NCBI RefSeq assembly: GCF_902497785.1
Contig: NZ_CABVHK010000011.1
Coordinates: 62,001-126,000 of the forward strand
Source of the DNA: Pseudomonas fluorescens
GTDB lineage: Bacteria; Pseudomonadota; Gammaproteobacteria; Pseudomonadales; Pseudomonadaceae
Direction of reading: 5' to 3'
Length of the DNA stretch: 64,000 nucleotides
Shown: positions 8,159 to 16,404 of the stretch, one piece after another
How positions within the stretch are numbered: the first letter of the stretch is position 1
Layout of the letters: every line of letters begins with the position of its first letter
Notes under the pieces: model-generated
The model's input: the letters and a program-made list of their open reading frames with translations, nothing else
What the model was told of the DNA's origin: nothing
Database searches by the model: none
Translations under genes and position numbers: made by a program

Positions 8159-8428
8159 ATGTTTCTTTCTGCCTTGGAACTCCGCAACATCGTAGAAAGC
8201 AGTTTTCTGCCGAAACGTTGTCAATGCACGCTGTCGCCGGACCTGTTAATGACCGTCAAGGTGTATTCGGACGGGGAAACCGACCAAGTGGATCTGTTAA
8301 AGACCGGGATCGATGCCAAGTCGCTTAATGGATGTCGGGAAATCAATGACCTGATCGCCACGTTGCGTTCTGACATGCAGGATCGGGCCAGCATCCAGAC
8401 GCTACATCCCGACCGGCAAGCGCTTTAA
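8159..8428 (+). CDS. DUF1652 family protein
   Basis: 89 residues with a strong ribosome binding site (AGGAGAGGG). The start MFLSALELRNIVESSFLPKRCQCTLS is the characteristic N-terminus of DUF1652, a small family essentially confined to Pseudomonas. MTVKVY and DLLKTGID further along also fit. No signal peptide or membrane segment is seen, so the protein is probably cytoplasmic. Function is unknown. The gene is followed by a bidirectional hairpin terminator facing the DUF2790 gene. Confidence 0.88.
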   Translation: MFLSALELRNIVESSFLPKRCQCTLSPDLLMTVKVYSDGETDQVDLLKTGIDAKSLNGCREINDLIATLRSDMQDRASIQTLHPDRQAL

Positions 8429-8446
8429 CCTGCTGTCATCTCCTTC

Positions 8447-8470
8447 GGGTCTGGCAAAATCGCCAGACCC
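8447..8470. terminator. Bidirectional hairpin terminator
   Basis: GGGTCTGGC / GCCAGACCC, a perfect 9-bp stem with loop AAAATC, midway between the converging DUF1652 and DUF2790 genes. Confidence 0.65.
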
Positions 8471-8491
8471 GCGTTCGTTCCTTCCGACCGA

Positions 8492-8758
8492 TTAATTCTG
8501 ATAACTGCACGCATCCGACAGTTTGCGATAGGTAATCTCTGCGGGTTTGCCTGACGTATCGATGTACTTCATGTCCGCTGTAATGACTTTGCATTCCATT
8601 GTTGTGGGTTCGTTCAGCGAAATGACCTTGGCCACGTGCAGCGGCATGCCGTAGTGATAAGGCACGGCTTGAGAGGAGGCGGTGTCGTTGGCCTGCGCTA
8701 GCCCGGCAAAACCGGTGCAGGCGAGTGCGGCGGTAACCAGCAAAATGCGTGTGTTCAT
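8492..8758 (-). CDS. DUF2790 family exported protein
   Basis: 88 residues with a clear signal peptide (residues 1-23, ending GLAQA before NDTA). The mature part YHYGMPLHVAKVISLNEP, then MECKVITADMKYIDTSG and a closing cysteine (DACSYQN) match DUF2790, a family of small periplasmic Pseudomonas proteins with two cysteines that may form a disulfide. Function is unknown; some paralogues respond to copper or stress. Monocistronic by layout. Confidence 0.85.
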   Translation of the reverse strand: MNTRILLVTAALACTGFAGLAQANDTASSQAVPYHYGMPLHVAKVISLNEPTTMECKVITADMKYIDTSGKPAEITYRKLSDACSYQN

Positions 8759-8845
8759 GAGTAATCTCCAGTGCAGACAGAAAGTAAGCTCGACGTAACG
8801 GGCGTCGAACCTGCCGCACTGGGCGTCAGAAAAACCTGAGGGCGT

Positions 8846-8870
8846 GCGGTCCAGTAAAGTCTTGGACCGC
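8846..8870. repeat. Inverted repeat upstream of DUF2790 gene
   Basis: GCGGTCCA (8846-8853) and TGGACCGC (8863-8870), a perfect 8-bp dyad about 90 bases upstream of the DUF2790 start. It may be a regulator site or an extragenic palindrome; no choice can be made. Confidence 0.4.
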
Positions 8871-8940
8871 AGCGTTAAGCGATGGTTAACCCGGCTGAAT
8901 GCCGCCTGTCGTGAAGGGGATCAACCGCCTGGCGGAATGC

Positions 8941-9035
8941 CTTCGCGAGCAGGCTCGCTCCCACAGTAGATCTTCAGCGGCCCCCGACTTGGCGTTCGGC
9001 GCCATCCCCCTGTGGGAGCGAGCCTGCTCGCGAAG
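8941..9035. repeat. REP pair (inverted)
   Basis: CTTCGCGAGCAGGCTCGCTCCCACAG orientation at 8941-8966 and its reverse at 9011-9035, separated by 44 bases. It lies just past the 3' end of the mannitol operon (stop of the fructokinase at 9048) and may serve as 3' end protection of that transcript. Confidence 0.85.
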
Positions 9036-9047
9036 AGGCCATCAGCT

Positions 9048-9992
9048 TCAGCGAAGATCCAACTGATGACGATACGGCAAATCCGGCCCGGTCTTGCTGC
9101 ACGTCAACGCCGCAGCCCGCACCGCGAACTTCAACATCCCGTCGATCTGCTGGCGTTGCAGCGATTGCACACCTCCCACCGAATCCAGCTGGTGCTCGGT
9201 CAACCAGGTAATCAATGCGGCCTGAAAGGTATCGCCAGCGCCCACGGTGTCGGCCATTTTCACCTCACAAGCCGGCACCGACCAGGAACCGTGGTGACGG
9301 CTGAACACCGTCGCCCCCTCGCCACCCCGGGTCAAAAATACCAACTGACAGCGATGCTGCAGCCAGCCTTCGATTACCCGCTGCGGGTCCTGCTCCGGAT
9401 ACAACAGGCTCAAATCCTCATCGCTGACTTTGATCAGATCGGCCAGCTCGACCAGCGTCGCCACCCGCGAACGCCACAGGTCGATGTTCGGCTGCGGGTT
9501 GAGCCGCACGTTCGGATCGAGGCTGATCAGGCGCTTGCCGCTTTCGCGCTGGACCAAGGTCAATAGCGAGTCGGCAATCGGCTGCACCACGAGCGAGAAC
9601 GAGCCGATGTGCAAGCCGCGCACCTCAGGCCCCAATTCCGGCAGATGCTCATGTTTTAACTGCCGATCCGCGCAGCCTTCGCCACGAAAGCTGTAATGCG
9701 GCGAACCGTTGGCACCCACTGCGACCATGGCCAGCGTGGTCGGTGCGGCGAAGTCGACGAGGTAGTCCGCGCGCACGCCTTCCTCCTCCAACACCTGTTG
9801 CAAGCGCCGGCCGAGGTAGTCCGTCGACAACCCCGCAAACAGCGCCGAGTCGACGCCCAAGCGGCGCAAACCGACCGCGACGTTGAATGGCGAGCCGCCG
9901 GCAATCGCCTTGAAATTCACTTTTGAAGCCAGGCCGCTGGCGTCTTCTTCACTGAAGAAATCGAACAGCGCTTCGCCACACACCAGGTACAT
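9048..9992 (-). CDS. mtlZ: Fructokinase, PfkB family
   Basis: 314 residues from the ATG 14 bases past the mtlY stop (AGAGCGAG upstream). An earlier in-frame start would overlap mtlY. PfkB signatures are visible: GGSPFNVAVGLRRLG near residue 35 and DTVGAGDTFQAALI near 255, whose aspartate is the catalytic base. It is the last gene of the mannitol operon and phosphorylates the fructose released by mannitol dehydrogenase to fructose 6-phosphate. The position and size match mtlZ of P. fluorescens. Confidence 0.92.
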   Translation of the reverse strand: MYLVCGEALFDFFSEEDASGLASKVNFKAIAGGSPFNVAVGLRRLGVDSALFAGLSTDYLGRRLQQVLEEEGVRADYLVDFAAPTTLAMVAVGANGSPHYSFRGEGCADRQLKHEHLPELGPEVRGLHIGSFSLVVQPIADSLLTLVQRESGKRLISLDPNVRLNPQPNIDLWRSRVATLVELADLIKVSDEDLSLLYPEQDPQRVIEGWLQHRCQLVFLTRGGEGATVFSRHHGSWSVPACEVKMADTVGAGDTFQAALITWLTEHQLDSVGGVQSLQRQQIDGMLKFAVRAAALTCSKTGPDLPYRHQLDLR

Positions 9993-10005
9993 AACTGCTC
10001 GCTCT

Positions 10006-11502
10006 TTAAAGGGTTGCGACATGCTGTTGATAGCGTTCATAGGCCTGCTGACAGGCCGCCACGTTTTCCGCGATCGGCAGGGTTTCGCTGGCGGGATCGA
10101 GCTTCACGCAACGCTCGCACACGTCCGCCAGACTGTCTTCCTGCCCGTTCGCCCGGGATGTGCACCACGCCGCCTGAATCGCCGCGCCAAGGGCGGCCGC
10201 TTCGCTTTGCTCGGTACAGATCACCTTGGTGTTCATGATGTCGGCGACGATCTGCCGCCACACCGGGCTTTTCGAGCCGCCGCCGATCAGGCAGATACTG
10301 CGGCTTTGTAAGCCATTTTGGCGCAACAGGTCCAGCCCGTAACGCAATCCGAAGGTGGTGCCTTCGACCACGGCGCGGCACAGGTTGGCTTGCGTCAGAT
10401 TGGTCATGGTCAAGCCGAGCAGGCGGCCGGTGGCGTGGGGCAGGGCAGGCACGCGTTCGCCGTTGAGAAACGGCAGCATGCACACGCCGTCGGCACCGAT
10501 GGGTGCTTGCGCGACGAGGCGGTTGAATTGTTCGAGATCCAGCGCGAACAGATCGCGAATCACCCCGGTGGCGTTGGTCAGGTTCATGGTGCAGATCAGC
10601 GGCAACCAGCCGCCGCTGGAAGAACAGAACGTCGCAACCGAAGGGTCCGGGCTGACGGTTGGCAGGTCGGCGTAGGCGTAAACCGTGCCCGACGAACCGA
10701 GGCTCATGGTGATCGCGCCCGGCCGGATATTGCCGGTGCCGATGGCGCCCATCATGTTGTCGCCGCCACCGCTGGACACCAGTGCTTTTGGGTTGATGCC
10801 CAAATGCTCGGCGATGCCCGGCAGTATTGTGCCCACCGCTTGATGGGCGTCGATCAGCTCGGGCAACGCGGCTTGCAAACGCCCGCTGGGGTCGATGTCG
10901 CGCAGCAGCTGCATATCCCACTGGCGAGTGCGCACATTGAAATATCCGGTTCCCGAGGCGTCGCCGTACTCGCTGCAACTGCGCCCGGTGAGCCAGAAGT
11001 TGAGGTAGTCGTGGGGCAGCAGGATGCGCGCGATCCTGGAAAAAACCGCCGGGTGCTGCTCTTTGGTCCAGAGCAACTTTGACAGGGTGTAGCCCGGCGC
11101 GATGACGACACCGAGGCGCTCGAGAGAACCCTTTTCACCGCAGAGCTGGCTAAGCAAGCGGTCGTTCTGCGGGGTGGATTCGGTGTCGCACCAGAGCTTG
11201 GCGGGGCGCAGAACCTGGCCTTGATCGTCGAGCAGGACCAGGCCGTGTTGCTGACCGGAAACGCCGACGCCGAGGATGGCCTGGCCATCGACGTTGGCGG
11301 CGCGCAACGCACGGCGGGTGGCGGACGTGAACGCTTCGAGCCATTGCGCGGTGTCCTGCTCACGGCGGCCGTCGGCGCCGCTGATCAGCGTGTGAGCGGC
11401 GGCGCCCTGGCCGAGGACTTTTCCGCTGACGGCATCAAGGACAATGGCTTTGGTGCCTTGGGTGCCGCAGTCGATGCCGAGAAATAGTTGTGGGTTTGCC
11501 AT
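10006..11502 (-). CDS. mtlY: Xylulokinase
   Basis: 498 residues, FGGY carbohydrate kinase. The N-terminal ATP-phosphate motif is GIDCGTQGTKAIVLD and the C-terminal domain carries LIGGGSKSPVWRQIVAD. It converts xylulose to xylulose 5-phosphate, the step needed when the operon's dehydrogenase oxidises arabitol. It lies between mtlD (185 bases away, with a REP pair in the gap) and mtlZ (14 bases). It is also the only xylulokinase in this window, while the xyl cluster at 55-61 kb has none, so it may serve xylose catabolism as well. Confidence 0.93.
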   Translation of the reverse strand: MANPQLFLGIDCGTQGTKAIVLDAVSGKVLGQGAAAHTLISGADGRREQDTAQWLEAFTSATRRALRAANVDGQAILGVGVSGQQHGLVLLDDQGQVLRPAKLWCDTESTPQNDRLLSQLCGEKGSLERLGVVIAPGYTLSKLLWTKEQHPAVFSRIARILLPHDYLNFWLTGRSCSEYGDASGTGYFNVRTRQWDMQLLRDIDPSGRLQAALPELIDAHQAVGTILPGIAEHLGINPKALVSSGGGDNMMGAIGTGNIRPGAITMSLGSSGTVYAYADLPTVSPDPSVATFCSSSGGWLPLICTMNLTNATGVIRDLFALDLEQFNRLVAQAPIGADGVCMLPFLNGERVPALPHATGRLLGLTMTNLTQANLCRAVVEGTTFGLRYGLDLLRQNGLQSRSICLIGGGSKSPVWRQIVADIMNTKVICTEQSEAAALGAAIQAAWCTSRANGQEDSLADVCERCVKLDPASETLPIAENVAACQQAYERYQQHVATL

Positions 11503-11568
11503 TGTAGGTCCTTGGTGTGTCAGGTCGATATCATGCGCATTCAGCCTATCGGGCGGCTGTCAGTCCGC

Positions 11569-11660
11569 CATCGCGGGCAAGCCCGCTCCCACAGTGGGCT
11601 GTGGTGAACACACATTTGTGAACGACATTAGTCCCTGTGGGAGCGGGCTTGCCCGCGATG
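11569..11660. repeat. REP pair inside mannitol operon (mtlD/mtlY gap)
   Basis: CATCGCGGGCAAGCCCGCTC... at 11569-11594 and the inverse copy at 11635-11660. It sits between two genes of one operon, where such hairpins usually stabilise upstream message or reduce downstream expression. Confidence 0.85.
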
Positions 11661-11686
11661 ACGGTGGTAGTTTCATCGCCATACTT

Positions 11687-13159
11687 TCAAGCCAGCACCC
11701 GCTCCAGCGTCCGCGTCACGCCCACCTCGCGCAAGCTGTTGCAACACCACTCAAACGCCGCGACAAATTCCGCCGAGCGGGGGATTTCCTTGCCAAAGAT
11801 CTCTTCCACCTCCAGCAAGCGCTGGGTGATCAGCACATCATCCGCCACCAGCGCCTGACAGAAGGCCGCCCGCGGATCAGGAATCGAATAGGTCACGCCA
11901 TTCTCATCCACCCCTTTCAAATACACCGCCCACGCCGCCACCACCAGCGCCGCACGCTTGGTCTCCTGGCCATCGGCAATTAAACGATTGATCGTCGGCA
12001 CAGTGAACTTGGGAAACTTCGACGAACCGTCCGAACACACGCGCTCCAGCTGATCGGCAATCGCCTGATTGGAGAAGCGCTCCACCAGCGTTTGCTTGTA
12101 CTCGGTCAGGTCGATCCCCGGCACGGACGAGAGTTGCGGCGTCACGTCAAGGTCCATGTAGGCCCGCATGTACCGCACAAACAGCGGGTCATTCATGGTC
12201 TCGTGGACGAAACGATACCCCTTCAAAAACCCCAGATAGGTCAGCGCCAGATGACTGCCGTTGAGCAGCTTGATTTTCATTTCTTCATAAGGCGTGACGT
12301 CGTCGGTGAACTGCACGCCGACCTTTTCCCACGCCGGGCGTCCGTTGACGAATTTGTCTTCGAGCACCCACTGCACAAACGGTTCGCAGACCACCGGCCA
12401 GGCGTCGTCCACAGCATGTTTGTCGGCCAGTTGCAGGCGATGCGTGGTGCTGGTCATCGGTGTGATGCGGTCGACCATTGCGTTGGGAAAACTCAGGTTG
12501 TCGGCGATCCAGTCATGCAGGTCTGCATCACGCAACGCGGCGAAGGCCAGCAACGCCTTGCGAGTGACCGCGCCGTTGTGCGGCAGGTTATCGCAGGACA
12601 TCAGCGTGAACGCCGGCGTGCCGGCCGCACGGCGTTTGGCCAGCGCCGCGCAGAGAAAGCCGAACACGGTTTGTGGCGCATCCGGGTGCGCCAGGTCGTG
12701 CTGAATCTGCGGCAGGTGGGCCATGAATTCGCCGGTGCTGTCGTCGATGCAATAACCGCCCTCGGTGATGGTCAGCGAGACGATGCGGATCTCGGGGCTG
12801 GCCAGTTTGTCGATCAACGCTTGCGCGCCATCCTCGGCCAGCAGCATGTCACGGATTGCGCCGATGACCCGGACTTCGGTGTCGTCGGTATCGCCGAGCT
12901 CGAACAGGGTGAACAGGTAATCCTGTTCTTTCAGATCGTCCCGGGCGCGGCGGTCTTCGGCACGCAGGCCGACGCCGCAAATCGCCCAGTCCAGACCTTC
13001 GCCGGTGTTCATCAACGCGTCGGTGTAGTACGCCTGATGGGCGCGGTGGAAGCCGCCGACGCCAATGTGCGCGATGCCTTGGCGCGTGTCGCTCAGGGCG
13101 TAGGCGGGCAAGACCACCTCGGGGGCGAGGTGGTGCAGGTTAGGTTTATTGAGTTTCAT
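11687..13159 (-). CDS. mtlD: Mannitol 2-dehydrogenase (polyol-specific long-chain dehydrogenase)
   Basis: 490 residues. The ATG at 13159 is preferred over the adjacent GTG. The dinucleotide-binding motif HIGVGGFHRAHQAYYTD is near residue 30. The active-site pattern K-x4-N-x2-H (KIKLLNGSHLAL) that defines this dehydrogenase family lies near residue 290. It oxidises D-mannitol to fructose and, by family knowledge, also D-arabitol to xylulose and sorbitol to fructose, using NAD. It lies 16 bases after mtlK in the same operon, in the known P. fluorescens order. Confidence 0.95.
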   Translation of the reverse strand: MKLNKPNLHHLAPEVVLPAYALSDTRQGIAHIGVGGFHRAHQAYYTDALMNTGEGLDWAICGVGLRAEDRRARDDLKEQDYLFTLFELGDTDDTEVRVIGAIRDMLLAEDGAQALIDKLASPEIRIVSLTITEGGYCIDDSTGEFMAHLPQIQHDLAHPDAPQTVFGFLCAALAKRRAAGTPAFTLMSCDNLPHNGAVTRKALLAFAALRDADLHDWIADNLSFPNAMVDRITPMTSTTHRLQLADKHAVDDAWPVVCEPFVQWVLEDKFVNGRPAWEKVGVQFTDDVTPYEEMKIKLLNGSHLALTYLGFLKGYRFVHETMNDPLFVRYMRAYMDLDVTPQLSSVPGIDLTEYKQTLVERFSNQAIADQLERVCSDGSSKFPKFTVPTINRLIADGQETKRAALVVAAWAVYLKGVDENGVTYSIPDPRAAFCQALVADDVLITQRLLEVEEIFGKEIPRSAEFVAAFEWCCNSLREVGVTRTLERVLA

Positions 13160-13175
13160 CACAGGCTCTCTGAAG

Positions 13176-14279
13176 TCAGGCCGCAGCGCGCAACGGGCGG
13201 GTCAGCGCCATGCCGTCGGCATCGAATAAATGGCAGTGTCCGGCGTCCAGGTGCAGGTCCAAGGTTTCGCCGTAGCGGCTGGCCAGATCGCCGCGAACGC
13301 GCAGGGTCAGCGCTTCACCGGCCGAGGTCAGGACGTGGCAGAAGGTGTCGCTGCCCAGGCGTTCACTGACGTCGGCGGTGACTTGCAAGGTGCAGTCGCC
13401 GGGTTGCGCAAGGTTCAGGTGCTCCGGTCGAATGCCCAGGGTCACCGCACCGCCGACGCTCAGGTTGGCGCCGCTCAGCGGTAATGTGATGCGGGTGCCG
13501 GCATCGAGCGCCACTTCACAACTTTGGCTGTCGACGCGGGTGACCTTGCCCTTGAGGAAGCCCATTTTCGGCGTGCCGAGAAAGCCGGCGACGAACAGGT
13601 TGGCGGGCTGGTGATACAGGTCCAGCGGCGAGCCGACTTGCTCGATCTTGCCGCCATTCAATACCACCACTTTGTCGGCCATGGTCATGGCTTCCACCTG
13701 GTCGTGAGTCACGTAAATCATGGTGGCTTGCAGTTCTTTGTGCAGGCGCAGTAGTTCCAGACGCATCTGTACACGCAGGGCGGCGTCGAGGTTGGATAAC
13801 GGTTCGTCGAACAGGAAAATTTTCGGGTTGCGCACAATGGCGCGGCCGATGGCGACCCGTTGCCGCTGGCCACCGGACAGTTGTTTCGGTTTGCGTTCCA
13901 GCATCGGCCCCAGTTCCAGGATGCGCGCCGCTTCGCCGACTTTCTTCTCGACTTCAGCTTTCGGTACGCCGGCCAGATCCAGGGCAAACGACATGTTTTT
14001 GCGCACGCTCATGTGCGGGTACAGGGCGTAGGTCTGGAACACCATCGCCAGGTCACGCTTGGCCGGGCTGACTTCGGTGATGTCACGGCCATCCAGTTCG
14101 ATAGTGCCGCCGCTGACTTCCTCGAGCCCGGCGATCAGGCGCAACAGGGTAGATTTGCCACAGCCCGACGGGCCGACGAAGACTACGAATTCCTTGTCGT
14201 TCACTTCCAGGTCGATGCCTTTGATGATGGAAAAGCCTTCGAAGCCTTTTTGCAGATTCTTGATTTTCAGGTTGGCCAT
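13176..14279 (-). CDS. mtlK: Polyol ABC transporter ATP-binding protein
   Basis: 367 residues, MalK/UgpC type. Walker A is GPSGCGKST, the signature is [14 protein letters not shown] and Walker B is [11 protein letters not shown], all in the first 170 residues. The last 130 residues form the TOBE/OB regulatory extension typical of this subgroup. It would power mannitol, arabitol and sorbitol uptake together with MtlE, MtlF and MtlG. A 181-base gap containing a REP pair separates it from mtlG. Confidence 0.95.
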   Translation of the reverse strand: MANLKIKNLQKGFEGFSIIKGIDLEVNDKEFVVFVGPSGCGKSTLLRLIAGLEEVSGGTIELDGRDITEVSPAKRDLAMVFQTYALYPHMSVRKNMSFALDLAGVPKAEVEKKVGEAARILELGPMLERKPKQLSGGQRQRVAIGRAIVRNPKIFLFDEPLSNLDAALRVQMRLELLRLHKELQATMIYVTHDQVEAMTMADKVVVLNGGKIEQVGSPLDLYHQPANLFVAGFLGTPKMGFLKGKVTRVDSQSCEVALDAGTRITLPLSGANLSVGGAVTLGIRPEHLNLAQPGDCTLQVTADVSERLGSDTFCHVLTSAGEALTLRVRGDLASRYGETLDLHLDAGHCHLFDADGMALTRPLRAAA

Positions 14280-14325
14280 GGTGATGGGCCTCCGTTCGTT
14301 TTTATTCGTTAAACCGCGCGGTCTA

Positions 14326-14428
14326 CTGTAGGAGCGAGCTTGCTCGCGATGGATTCACAGGCGACGCGTTCAATCATGCGGTACGCGTCATCGTTCACGT
14401 CCATCGCGGGCAAGCCCGCTCCCACAGG
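14326..14428. repeat. REP pair inside mannitol operon (mtlG/mtlK gap)
   Basis: CTGTAGGAGCGAGCTTGCTCGCGATGG at the left and an inverted CCATCGCGGGCAAGCCCGCTCCCACAG at the right (14402-14427). The two arms are of slightly different subtypes. Confidence 0.85.
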
Positions 14429-14460
14429 GATTTGTGTCGGGTCGGGGATCCGGGGTCGAT

Positions 14461-15291
14461 TCATTTCACCGCACCAAACGACAAACCGCGCACCAGTTGT
14501 TTCTGGCTGATCCAGCCGAAGATCAGGATCGGCGCGCAGGCCAGGGTCGACACCGCTGACAATTTGGCCCAGAACAGCCCTTCAGGGCTTGAGTACGAAG
14601 CGATCAACGCAGTCAGCGGTGCAGCTTTCGACGAGGTCAGGTTCAACGACCAGAACGCCTCGTTCCAGCACAGGATCAGCGACAGCAACACGGTGGAGGC
14701 CAGCCCGCCCTTGGCGATGGGCAGCAGCACCCGGACCATTTCCTGCCACAGCGTTGCGCCGTCCAGTCGCGCCGCCTCGAGGATGTCTTTGGGGATGTCC
14801 TTGAAGTAGGTGTAAACCATCCAGACCACGATCGGCAGATTGATCAGCGTGTAGATCACGATCAGCGCGATGCGCGTATCGAGCAGGCCGAAACTCTTGG
14901 CCAGCAGGTAGATCGGCATCAGCACGCCCACCGGCGGCAGCATCTTGGTCGAGAGCATCCACAGCAGCGTGCCCTTGGTGCGTTGGGTTTCGTAGAACGC
15001 CATCGAGTAGGCCGCCGGCACCGCGATCAGCAGGCTCAGGGCCGTGGCGCTGAACGAAATCACCACCGAGTTCCAGGCGAAGCTGAAGTAGTCGCTGCGC
15101 TCGTTGATGTGCAGGTAGTTTTCCAGCGTCGGCGTGAAAATGAACTGCGGTGGCGTGGCGAAGGCGTCGATTTCGGTTTTGAAACTGGTCAGCACCATCC
15201 AGAAGATCGGAAAGAAAATCAGGATGGCGATGGCCCAGGCCAGAGTGCCGAGCAGCAGGCTTTGCAGGCGGCGGGATTGTTGAAGAGTCAT
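14461..15291 (-). CDS. mtlG: Polyol ABC transporter permease
   Basis: 276 residues with six predicted membrane helices, MalG type. The EAA loop that contacts the ATPase is EAARLDGATLWQEMVRVLLP near residue 185. It begins 10 bases past the mtlF stop. The first helix (LAWAIAILIFFPIFWMVLTSF) follows a short Arg-rich N-terminus, consistent with cytoplasmic orientation. Confidence 0.93.
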   Translation of the reverse strand: MTLQQSRRLQSLLLGTLAWAIAILIFFPIFWMVLTSFKTEIDAFATPPQFIFTPTLENYLHINERSDYFSFAWNSVVISFSATALSLLIAVPAAYSMAFYETQRTKGTLLWMLSTKMLPPVGVLMPIYLLAKSFGLLDTRIALIVIYTLINLPIVVWMVYTYFKDIPKDILEAARLDGATLWQEMVRVLLPIAKGGLASTVLLSLILCWNEAFWSLNLTSSKAAPLTALIASYSSPEGLFWAKLSAVSTLACAPILIFGWISQKQLVRGLSFGAVK

Positions 15292-15301
15292 GGCGCGGAC
15301 C

Positions 15302-16228
15302 TCAGGCTTTGTCTGTCAGGTTTTTGCCGATCATGCGCACCAGCACGATGGCCGCGACGTTGGCAATCACCACCGCAATCAAGCCTCCGGCGGAGGCCAT
15401 GCCGACGTCGAACTGCACCAGCGCCTGGTTGTAGATCAGGTAGGCGAGGTTGGTCGAGGCGTAGCCGGGGCCGCCGTTGGTGGTGGTGAAGATTTCGGCG
15501 AACACCGAGAGCAGGAAGATGGTTTCGATCATCACGACAACTGCAATCGGCCGTGCCAGGTGTGGCAGGGTCAGGTGCCAGAAAATCGCAATCGGCCCCG
15601 CACCGTCGAGGCGCGCGGCTTCTTTCTGTTCCTGGTCGAGGGACTGCATGGCGGTCATCAGGATCAGGATCGCGAAGGGCAGCCATTGCCAGGACACGAT
15701 GATGATGATCGACAGCAGCGGGTAATGCGCGAGCCAGTCCACCGGCTGTGCGCCGAACAGTTTCCAGACGTAGGCGAGAATCCCCGAGACGGGATGGAAA
15801 ATCAGGTTCTTCCAGATCAGCGCACCGACGGTGGGCATGATAAAGAACGGCGAAATCAGCATCACCCGCACGATGCCGCGACCGAGAAATTCACTGGCCT
15901 CCAGCAGCGCGCTGATCAGCACCCCGAGCACTACGCTGATCAGCAACACGCTGCCCACCAGCAGCAAGGTGTTGGTGGCGCCGGGCATGAAGCCTGAGTC
16001 CGTCAGGAAGTAGGTGAAATTCTCCAATCCGACAAATTCGTTTTCGCCTGGATTGAGCAGGTTGTAGCGGATCATCGAGAAGTAAACAGTCATGCCCAGC
16101 GGCACGATCATCCACAGCAGCAACAACGCCACCGAGGGGCTGACAAGAAACCAGCCGGGATTGGCCAGCCGACTTTTACGCGCGGGCTGGGCAAGGTCCA
16201 TGTGTGTTTTGGCAGTTGAAATATTCAT
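15302..16228 (-). CDS. mtlF: Polyol ABC transporter permease
   Basis: 308 residues, MalF-type without the large periplasmic domain. Membrane segments begin with LVSPSVALLLLWMIVPLGMTV. The EAA loop is EAARLDGAGPIAIFWHLTLP near residue 215. It pairs with MtlG. A long hairpin-forming repeat occupies the 176-base gap to the binding-protein gene upstream. Confidence 0.93.
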   Translation of the reverse strand: MNISTAKTHMDLAQPARKSRLANPGWFLVSPSVALLLLWMIVPLGMTVYFSMIRYNLLNPGENEFVGLENFTYFLTDSGFMPGATNTLLLVGSVLLISVVLGVLISALLEASEFLGRGIVRVMLISPFFIMPTVGALIWKNLIFHPVSGILAYVWKLFGAQPVDWLAHYPLLSIIIIVSWQWLPFAILILMTAMQSLDQEQKEAARLDGAGPIAIFWHLTLPHLARPIAVVVMIETIFLLSVFAEIFTTTNGGPGYASTNLAYLIYNQALVQFDVGMASAGGLIAVVIANVAAIVLVRMIGKNLTDKA

Positions 16229-16265
16229 GGCGTTGAACCGATTTATGCAGACCTGTGAGGATCAG

Positions 16266-16395
16266 AATGTGGGAGCGAGCTTGTGTGGCGAGGGAGCTTG
16301 CTCCCGCTCGGCTGCGAAGCAGTCGCAAAGATCTTGGGGTCGCTACGCAACCCAGCGGGAGCAAGCTCCCTCGCCACAGGTTCGTTCCCACATTG
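16266..16395. repeat. Long compound inverted repeat in the mtlE/mtlF gap
   Basis: AATGTGGGAGCGA at the left end pairs with TCGTTCCCACATT at the right end. Inside it, GTGGCGAGGGAGCTTGCTCC pairs with its complement at 16351-16378. The inner part is the same element as the one at 34212-34305. This nested REP lies directly after the binding-protein gene, where a 3' stem-loop would favour excess binding protein over permeases. Confidence 0.8.
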
Positions 16396-16404
16396 AGTTA
16401 CGGG

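Noticed and set aside
12092-13369. 425-codon plus-strand open frame opposite mtlD
   Set aside because: Shadow of the GC-rich mtlD and mtlK genes; His/Gln/Arg-rich, no ribosome binding site or domain.
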